Positions 61,601 through 64,000 of a DNA stretch of 64,000 nucleotides are shown here, in pieces. The stretch spans positions 124,734,569-124,798,568 of the forward strand of contig CM055266.1 in assembly GCA_029237695.1 (NCBI GenBank), given 5' to 3'. The position numbers and the translations under genes were made by a program. Every line of letters begins with the position of its first letter. The stretch's first letter is position 1. Under the pieces are notes generated by a model. That model was not told the DNA's origin and did not search any database. It worked only from the letters and a program-made list of their open reading frames with translations. The stretch is from Conchocele bisecta. Lineage: Eukaryota; Mollusca; Bivalvia; Lucinida; Thyasiridae.

Positions 61601-63287
61601 ATCACCTTGAACTACTACTGATACCGCTGCGAGTAACATTGAGTCATCAGAGTACTTATGCTGAAAGGATATGTATGTCACTAAGAAATCCCAGGTAATC
61701 CACTGAGTCAATAACCCTTTCAACACCACAGGCCTGTATAATGACGAGCCGTATCATCAGGATCTGCACTTTTTGCAAGTAATTTTCATATTTTTTAAAA
61801 CAAAAACACCCCCTTTTCATAACTGTTCTAGTCGGAAATTAATTTTGTGACGATTGAATTGATTGGAAAATTAACATATCAAAATCCATCCCCGATACTT
61901 AGGGGTGAAAAGGTTAAACCAATTAGAATACTCACGCAGACAGTTTGTATGTGGACAAGGCAGCATCAATGACGTGCTGGGGCATATCGTCCAGTTCTAG
62001 TGCCCGGGCATTGATCTTGGACACCAGGCCCTGCAGCTGGTTAAGGATTGACGTGTTCTTGTAGTCAAACTTGAAGATGATGCGGCCGAATGGACACTGG
62101 AATGATCAGTAGCCTATTTCATCAACATTGCAAAGTATACTTTAGTAGCAAAGTATACTTTGAGGGAGAAATTTTCAATTTTTTGAAAAATTTATTAATT
62201 TTTATTATACTGAATTTATTACATTATCACAGCCAATTAATGGCTGTGATAATGTAATAAATTCAGTATAATAATTCTGCATACATTTAATCATGAAATA
62301 TATGCATTTGTTAGTTCTATATGAAATAATGCATTTCAGGAAAAATAAATGATTACTCCCTCAAAGTATACTTTGCTAGTAAAGTATACTTTGCAATGTT
62401 GATGAAATAGGCCCCAGGAGATGGTTGCAGATTAATGATTATATGAGACGAGCTATATGAATTTGTACCTAAGAAGATGTGTGATTTATCCCGTCAACAC
62501 AGTGCGTATGTGCCGTGAAACACGGTGCTGTGAAACATTTTTGATATCCTAACAATACGACCTAATCACTGCGTATGAATATGTGCGGTGACTGGGGTTA
62601 TTTTTTTGCATTTAAAAGCCATTTGTAGGTGTTGACGGGATAAATAGAATAGTAGGTTAGTGATGTGAATCGGAAAAATATCTGGCGCGGCACGGAAACG
62701 GGATGGGCGAGGCTCTGCCTCCGTTTCCTAAGCCATGCCAGATATTTTTCCCATTCACGGCACTAACCAACTATTCTCTATATCTCAAGTATTATATTTG
62801 CACAATTTTCAGAAAATGACCAATCAAAATCTGACAAAATTTTCAGAGGAAATGCGGTACAAAATCACATGGCTTGTCTCATATATGGCTGGGAATATCA
62901 AACATTAGGTTTATGGCATTTGTGGCAAGTCTACCTTTTTGTCTGCAAGTACACACTAGCAGCTAAATATAAATCTATGATGTGTGTTCAAAAGCACGAC
63001 AGCTGTTAAATTGACTGATTGGTGAAGCCTGATCATACGGCTCATTTGAGGCTTGAACCCGGGACTTTCCTATCACTAGTGGATCACACTACCGACACTA
63101 CCAGACCACTCTGTGACCCCAGCTTGGCAACTGCATACTACACTACTGACACTCACCTCACTAGTAGAGGGTATATGCTCCTTAGCGGCCACACGGTCTG
63201 GTGTGATCAGGGGATGGGCCAACTCAACCTTCATTTTCAAGGTCGTGTTGTTGGTGACGTAATGTCCTGCATGGATAGGGCTCTCCA
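46342..63287 (-). CDS. Large unnamed protein, C-terminal 11 exons (CFAP92-like?)
   Basis: Joined minus-strand exons: 63287-63157, 62096-61936, 58563-58421, 58240-58059, 57362-57245, 56158-55974, 53042-52884, 52237-52022, 50488-50232, 47683-47333, 46687-46342. They total 2249 nt, about 749 codons. All introns are GT-AG and every junction keeps frame, which is strong evidence for a real gene. The 5' exons lie beyond the right edge. No catalytic motif, signal peptide or membrane segment is visible; the last ~60 residues are Thr/Gln/Ser-rich. Segments such as IVTGFQVLDSMIHLFVLEG and LFPNADMVVSMSKEFGVPF suggest the putative ciliary protein CFAP92/KIAA1257, but this rests on memory of a poorly described family and could be wrong. 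Confidence 0.85.
46783..47040. mobile_element. MITE family R, partial and diverged
   Basis: TAGTTTGGAAATGATCCAAC, CCCCTATGTTAAATT and AGGCTCATTATTAAATTTTG follow the R order. Confidence 0.55.
47041..47300. repeat. HINE-type tandem units
   Basis: CGACACATCGTCTCATCAT-type blocks twice, ~115 bp apart, with GACCTCTAAGTGACATTGAC; same family as 59110-59560. Confidence 0.7.
47333..47683 (-). CDS. Minus-strand gene, exon 10 of 11 seen
   Basis: Acceptor GCATTCCCAG precedes 47683; donor GTGAGT follows 47333. GC-rich against AT-rich surroundings. Encodes LKKRGMYLRNIPPLNVVLNP and GPYTDHAWVLERNKIPAVDY. Phase 2 in and out. Confidence 0.9.
47696..48036. mobile_element. MITE family L with internal duplication
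   Basis: GAGACACGCCATGCAATTTT to AAATCACACGGCGTGTTTC. The block AAAATGTGATATTTTCTGTA is present twice (47760-47830 and 47840-47915). It begins 13 nt from the exon at 47683. Confidence 0.85.
48041..48240 (+). mobile_element. MITE family A copy
   Basis: TGTGGATGCGACTGGAGAAA to TTCTTCAGTCAAAACCACAT. Confidence 0.85.
48384..48587. mobile_element. Composite J, truncated in J2
   Basis: J1 TTTATCTCGTGAACACAG to GTGTCGACGGCATAAA, then J2 TAGAATAGTAGGTTAGTGCC cut after AAAATATCTGATG. Confidence 0.75.
48590..48948. mobile_element. MITE family M with 150-bp tandem duplication
   Basis: The segment TATGCAGCCTATGCTCAATA to CCTGGTGTCCGGTTTA occurs at about 48650-48800 and 48797-48946. Confidence 0.8.
49031..49515 (-). 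mobile_element. MITE family A split by a TA-flanked element
   Basis: TTGTGGCTGTGACTGGATAA up to 49063, then resumed at 49323 (ATGCAGCTCCTGATCAAATA) to CTCCAATCACAGTCACA. Confidence 0.85.
49066..49320. mobile_element. TA-flanked MITE with 50-bp inverted ends and a U core
   Basis: CAATGGGGTCAGCGTGTAAG to CTTACACGCTGACCCCACTG, flanked by TA at 49064-49065 and 49321-49322. The centre (49110-49262) is a family U palindrome GAACCGTCTCGGCGAGACGG. Confidence 0.85.
49516..49695 (-). mobile_element. MITE family A fragment
   Basis: GTGGCAGTGACTGGAGAAAT followed by CAGACCCAGATCAGGCTGCC; right end lost. Confidence 0.65.
49840..50055. mobile_element. MITE family R, right half
   Basis: GTTATTGATGAAAAATATTT to ACTGGAACAGACAGTAG. 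Confidence 0.6.
50096..50170 (-). pseudogene. Decayed duplicate of an exon's 3' edge
   Basis: CTACAAGCCTGGTGTCGCAG..TTCTCAAAATCATTGGAGA parallels the true exon edge at 50222-50296 (CTACAAACCTGTGGAAATAC..TTCTCGAAATCATTGGAGA). The copy lacks part of the middle and lies ~120 bp downstream in the gene's direction. Confidence 0.65.
50232..50488 (-). CDS. Minus-strand gene, exon 9 of 11 seen
   Basis: Donor GTTTGT follows 50232; acceptor TATGCTATCAG precedes 50488 and lies in a MITE. Encodes DKWQENILHVGLLQPPLDRD and a charged helical stretch ending QYFH. Phase 0 in, phase 2 out. Confidence 0.88.
50489..50645 (-). mobile_element. MITE family A abutting an exon
   Basis: CTGATAGCATATACATTGCT through CAGATCAGACTGTGCGGATG to CATTTCTCCAGTCACAT; starts exactly at the exon boundary. 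Confidence 0.8.
50650..51105. mobile_element. MITE family T split by P2
   Basis: GAACATCTATTGGCAATCTC and the GAGCTGTAGGACAGCTC hairpin, then P2, then AATATTGGCAAGATTAGCGC. Confidence 0.65.
50820..51078. mobile_element. MITE family P2, TTAA-flanked
   Basis: TTAACCTTTAGACCGCTACT to TAGCGGTGTAAGGGTTAA. Confidence 0.85.
51106..51739. other. Intron, no gene recognised
   Basis: Low-copy intron sequence. GGCCATA..TTAGCAAGAAAG occurs twice near 51500-51555. Confidence 0.35.
51740..51990. mobile_element. MITE family E, right end truncated
   Basis: TAGCCTATTTTACCAACATT, intact core palindrome, cut after GAAAATTTCTC. It ends ~30 nt from a donor site. Confidence 0.85.
52022..52237 (-). CDS. Minus-strand gene, exon 8 of 11 seen
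   Basis: Acceptor CATTTCTAG precedes 52237; donor GTACGA follows 52022. Encodes DPDTRFTYCQDYLHSMTVVP and YPGMQTMLDANVHPRKPDP. Phase 0 both sides. GC-rich. Confidence 0.9.
52393..52669. mobile_element. MITE family N, TTAA-flanked
   Basis: TTAACCCTTTCACCCC to GGTGTTGAAAGGTTTAA; interior TGATGAGACGGCTCGTCACG. Confidence 0.85.
52884..53042 (-). CDS. Minus-strand gene, exon 7 of 11 seen
   Basis: Acceptor CTACATTACAG precedes 53042; donor GTATGT follows 52884. Encodes DELQAASELLRREKTMTKPL and LAKEKLRQILAE, likely helical. Phase 0 both sides. Confidence 0.9.
53043..53491. other. Intron, nothing recognised
   Basis: No gene or known repeat before the E element. Confidence 0.4.
53492..53793. mobile_element. 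MITE family E copy
   Basis: TAGCCTATTTCACCAACATT to GTTGGTGAAATAGGCTA. Confidence 0.9.
53920..54360 (-). mobile_element. HINE-type tandem element, partial
   Basis: Starts CTAGATGGCCGCC (CTAG end if read on the minus strand) and holds three ~155-bp units with GTTGTGGAGATAT and AAAACTTTAAC. Confidence 0.6.
54367..54790. mobile_element. MITE family R, alternative long-arm form
   Basis: CTACTGTCTGTTCCACGTTT to AAACGTGGAACTGACAGTAG; extended arms include TTTGCTGCCGAC and GTCGGCAGAAA. Confidence 0.9.
54784..54970 (-). mobile_element. Short HINE on the minus strand
   Basis: On the minus strand it starts GTCATGCCCGCTTACGGAC. The inverted GCGGGCACGAC lies near the end, followed by GTGCAGGCTGCGC hairpin and CCATCTAC. 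The last base departs from CTAG. Confidence 0.55.
54971..55259. other. Intron, short AT-rich repeats only
   Basis: CCCTAAATATTCAGACACCA and CCCTAAACATTGGGAAACTC are weakly repeated; no gene. Confidence 0.35.
55260..55511. mobile_element. MITE family M copy
   Basis: GGGGGCCGTTTCACTACACT to AGAGAAACGGCCCCC with a small internal duplication of GATGGATTTACATTTATTGA. Confidence 0.85.
55690..55928 (+). mobile_element. MITE family A, full length
   Basis: GTCGCTGTGACTGGAGAAAT to ATCTCTCCAGTCATGTCCAC. Confidence 0.88.
55974..56158 (-). CDS. Minus-strand gene, exon 6 of 11 seen
   Basis: Acceptor ATTTCCACAG precedes 56158; donor GTACGA follows 55974. Encodes QDSNRFWEPIDNINMSYMEK and NRQSTGITRDFIKENK. 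Phase 1 in, phase 0 out. Confidence 0.9.
56178..56668. mobile_element. MITE family L split by A and other sequence
   Basis: GAGACACGCCATGCGAGTTT to about 56282; the other end ATGAAATTACGCAGATGTCC..ATGGCGTGT lies at 56620-56668. Confidence 0.65.
56357..56592 (-). mobile_element. MITE family A, full length
   Basis: ATGTGGTTTGTGACTGGAGA to TCCTCTATTCACAGCCACAT. Confidence 0.88.
56684..56801. mobile_element. MITE family B copy 4, centre deleted
   Basis: CAGAGCTCCAGTTAAGG to CCTTAACTGGAGCTCTG with flanks AATGGG/AATGGT. About 80 bp of centre is missing. Confidence 0.88.
56808..56935 (+). mobile_element. MITE family A, left half
   Basis: TTTCTGACTGGAAAATGGGG to CAGCACTGTTCGCAAATCCA. Confidence 0.7.
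56975..57192 (-). mobile_element. MITE family A copy
   Basis: TGTGGTTGTGACTGGAGAAA to TTTCTCCAGTCACAGCTGCA. Confidence 0.88.
57245..57362 (-). CDS. Minus-strand gene, exon 5 of 11 seen
   Basis: Acceptor TATGTTTTCAG precedes 57362; donor GTAATG follows 57245. Encodes LTKTSQVRSAIRNELFPNAD and SMSKEFGVPFTTEDFE. Phase 0 in, phase 1 out. Confidence 0.9.
57389..57580. mobile_element. MITE family P1 copy
   Basis: TTAACGCTGAATTAAATGTT with GTCGTCTGCTGG and inverse CAGCAGACGGCAATTTCC; centre GAATCGTCTCCAGTGGAGAT. Confidence 0.8.
57581..58058. other. Intron, nothing recognised
   Basis: TATCGTGATA/TATCGCGATA-type motifs cluster at 57960-58020; no gene. Confidence 0.4.
58059..58240 (-). CDS. Minus-strand gene, exon 4 of 11 seen
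   Basis: Acceptor TTCCTTTTCAG precedes 58240; donor GTGGGT follows 58059. Encodes NLSFSNRLYGPLDVDLCRIK and LHEPLSQIVKQPLLYVRDM. Phase 1 in, phase 0 out. Confidence 0.9.
58421..58563 (-). CDS. Minus-strand gene, exon 3 of 11 seen
   Basis: Acceptor TATGTTTCCCAG precedes 58563; donor GTAAGT follows 58421. Encodes RTLDIVTGFQVLDSMIHLFV and LEGLLDSAVHEIWMALP. Phase 2 in, phase 1 out. Confidence 0.92.
58804..59110. mobile_element. MITE family E copy
   Basis: TAGCCTATTTCACCAATATT to AATTTTGATGAAATCGGCTA. Confidence 0.88.
59111..59554. repeat. HINE-type tandem units
   Basis: Three diverged units with TCTAAGTGTGACC..CTTGG, TTGTGGAAAATTATTTGAAA-type and AGAAGATATA blocks. Confidence 0.75.
59555..59615. 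mobile_element. J2 left end fragment
   Basis: ATAGAGAATAGTAGGTTTTT and GTGAATGGGAAAAAATATC; no J1 attached. Confidence 0.7.
59616..60257. other. Intron, no gene recognised
   Basis: TTGCGATTATAAGACGCATT and its inverse GCGTCTTATAA (59628-59690) form a possible short MITE. Overlapping short frames show no family. Confidence 0.4.
60258..60363. repeat. Direct plus inverted short repeat
   Basis: TCGTCACTAAACTGGTACCC..TTCAGAAGT appears twice in tandem (~38 bp apart), then an inverted TTTAGTGACAAATACGAA and a third ACTGGTACCCTGT. Confidence 0.85.
60364..60889. other. Intron, nothing recognised
   Basis: No gene or recurrent repeat seen. Confidence 0.4.
60890..61071. mobile_element. MITE family U copy
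   Basis: GAACCATCTCGGTGAGACGG core with CATTTGAACC and AGAAGTATATGTAGTGACCA arms. Confidence 0.7.
61072..61379. mobile_element. Composite J, inverted orientation
   Basis: J2 (61072-61212, TAGAGAATAGTAGGTTAGTG to CACGGCACTAACCTACTA) followed by J1 (61219-61379, ATTTATCCAGTCAACACC to CTGTGTTGACGGGATAAA). Confidence 0.85.
61380..61562. repeat. HINE-type tandem remnant
   Basis: TATTGAATGCGACACATTGT and AAAAACTTTACCG, ending CAGAACGGGTATAAC. Confidence 0.55.
61711..61917. mobile_element. MITE family N, near donor site
   Basis: ATAACCCTTTCAACACCACA to AGGGGTGAAAAGGTTAA. Ends 18 nt from the exon at 61936. Confidence 0.8.
61936..62096 (-). CDS. Minus-strand gene, exon 2 of 11 seen
   Basis: Acceptor ATCATTCCAG precedes 62096; donor GTGAGT follows 61936. 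Encodes CPFGRIIFKFDYKNTSILNQ and INARALELDDMPQHVIDAAL. Phase 0 in, phase 2 out. Confidence 0.92.
62109..62413. mobile_element. MITE family E, near-perfect copy
   Basis: TAGCCTATTTCATCAACATT to AATGTTGATGAAATAGG; almost the same sequence as 40420-40725. It starts 12 nt from the exon at 62096. Confidence 0.95.
62445..62875. mobile_element. MITE family L split by composite J
   Basis: GAGACGAGCTATATGAATTT up to 62482; the other end TACAAAATCACATGGCTTGT reaches 62875; J (62485-62781) lies between. Confidence 0.75.
62485..62781. mobile_element. Composite J inside L
   Basis: J1 TTTATCCCGTCAACACAG to GTGTTGACGGGATAAA, then J2 TAGAATAGTAGGTTAGTG to CACTAACCAACTATTCTC; the J2 centre is partly deleted. 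Confidence 0.85.
63157..63287 (-). CDS. Minus-strand gene, first exon visible in window
   Basis: Acceptor CTACCTGTTTCAG precedes 63287; donor GTGAGT follows 63157. Encodes ESPIHAGHYVTNNTTLKMKV and ELAHPLITPDRVAAKEHIP. Phase 1 in, so at least one more exon lies upstream, beyond the edge or unrecognised in 63.3-64.0 kb. Confidence 0.88.
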
Positions 63288-63342
63288 CTGAAACAGGTAG
63301 ATGTATCCCATTGTGTATCAGCTTACAAGCTGTCAAAACATA

Positions 63343-63577
63343 TATGTGGCTGTGACTGGAGAAATAGGCGATTTGTGACCAGTGTAACTCCTGATCAAAT
63401 AGCACACTCCTGTAGCCTGATAACAATCTATTTTGCTTGTCAGAAGCCTGATGGCTGTTTCTTTGTTGGAATGGCGAACAGTGCAGATCCTGATCAGACT
63501 GTGCGGATGCACAGGCTGCTCTGGATCTACACTGGTCGCAAAACCCATAAGCCCCATTTCTCCAAGACAGCCACATA
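63343..63577 (-). mobile_element. MITE family A copy
   Basis: ATGTGGCTGTGACTGGAGAA to CCCCATTTCTCCAAGACAGC. Confidence 0.88.
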
Positions 63578-63835
63578 GTTAGAGCTGATTGCACATATCT
63601 TAATCACAGCACAAAGATGGTAGGTCTGAGATGGTAGTACGAGTCAATGTTCATAATATAAAAATGGCCGATATCATACTGTGTTAATAAAATTTGGCTA
63701 GATTTCATAAAGAACTTGAAATATCAATTTATCCATTATAATTTAAGTAAGAAATATTTTTGCCTATCAAGATTAAAGCATTATACCTATTTCAGATACA
63801 TTTATATTGAATAACTTTACCAAATTATATGAACT
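63578..63835. other. Intron, nothing recognised
   Basis: AT-rich, no gene or recurrent repeat. Confidence 0.4.
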
Positions 63836-64000
63836 ACAGGTAATTCTCGTTATCTCAAAGTTGACCGAACCGAGCAAAATATATCGACATATCCGAACTT
63901 CGAGATAAAAATTCCGAACATAAACACTTAAAAAGTAACGACTTTACTTTACTTCCGGGTTTTCATAAATTAGGCACTTTCTGTTAACGAAACGCGCATG
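63836..64000. mobile_element. Possible Tigger-like terminus running off the edge
   Basis: TACAGGTAATTCTCGTTATC followed by TCGACATATCCGAACTTCGA resembles CAGGTA-type pogo/Tigger ends after a TA. Only one end is in the window. Confidence 0.4.

Noticed and set aside
63076..63594. 172-codon minus-strand frame as one exon
   Set aside because: Its N-terminal half is a MITE A translation; only 63157-63287 has splice sites and phase agreement.

Overview
The window reads as a piece of an intron-rich, transposon-saturated metazoan genome, most likely a marine bivalve mollusc. The basis is short coding exons with GT-AG introns, tRNA-type SINE heads with a box B, dense small palindromic MITEs, and Helitron/Helentron-type elements (HINEs) with asymmetric terminal inverted repeats and internal tandem arrays. 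The bivalve placement is an inference from repeat style plus the animal gene THOC7; no species is claimed.

Two host genes face each other. On the + strand, seven exons between 8341 and 31346 encode nearly all of THOC7, the coiled-coil subunit 7 of the THO/TREX mRNA-export complex. Intron phases match at every junction and the last exon ends at a TGA; the tiny first exon is not recognised here. On the - strand, eleven phase-consistent exons from 63287 down to 46342 encode the C-terminal ~749 residues of a large protein that continues past the right edge. It looks most like the putative ciliary protein CFAP92/KIAA1257, but that is a weak match from memory and is left unnamed. The two genes converge across ~15 kb (31.3-46.3 kb) of repeats with no convincing gene.

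Region by region: 1-1430 is a 207-bp satellite; 1.66-2.05 kb a tandem duplication; 3.1-4.9 kb a decayed Merlin/IS1595-type transposase with an intact DDE triad but one nonsense codon and one frameshift; 5.3-6.3 kb a nested foldback. THOC7 introns (8.4-31.3 kb) hold nested elements whose order can be read: a family-A MITE holds element C, which holds a HINE; a second C holds element D, which holds a poly-G-ended element; a 5.8-kb HINE at 18.05-23.88 kb holds further HINEs. The intergenic stretch and the introns of the - strand gene carry recurrent MITE families, named here A, B, C, E, J, L, M, N, P, Q, R, T and U, with TTAA, TA or 5-6-bp target duplications in the best cases.

The most interesting signals are a family of HINE termini with a stereotyped 3' layout (hairpin, short spacer, CTAG or CTTG, then T) including one apparent empty site in a neighbouring duplicate; a group of MITEs sharing CAG(A/G)GCTCCAG termini with 5-6-bp target duplications; unrelated MITE families that share a GAATCGTCTC-type palindromic centre; a two-palindrome composite (J); and transposon ends lying within 0-30 bp of many splice sites, one of which supplies the 3' splice site itself.
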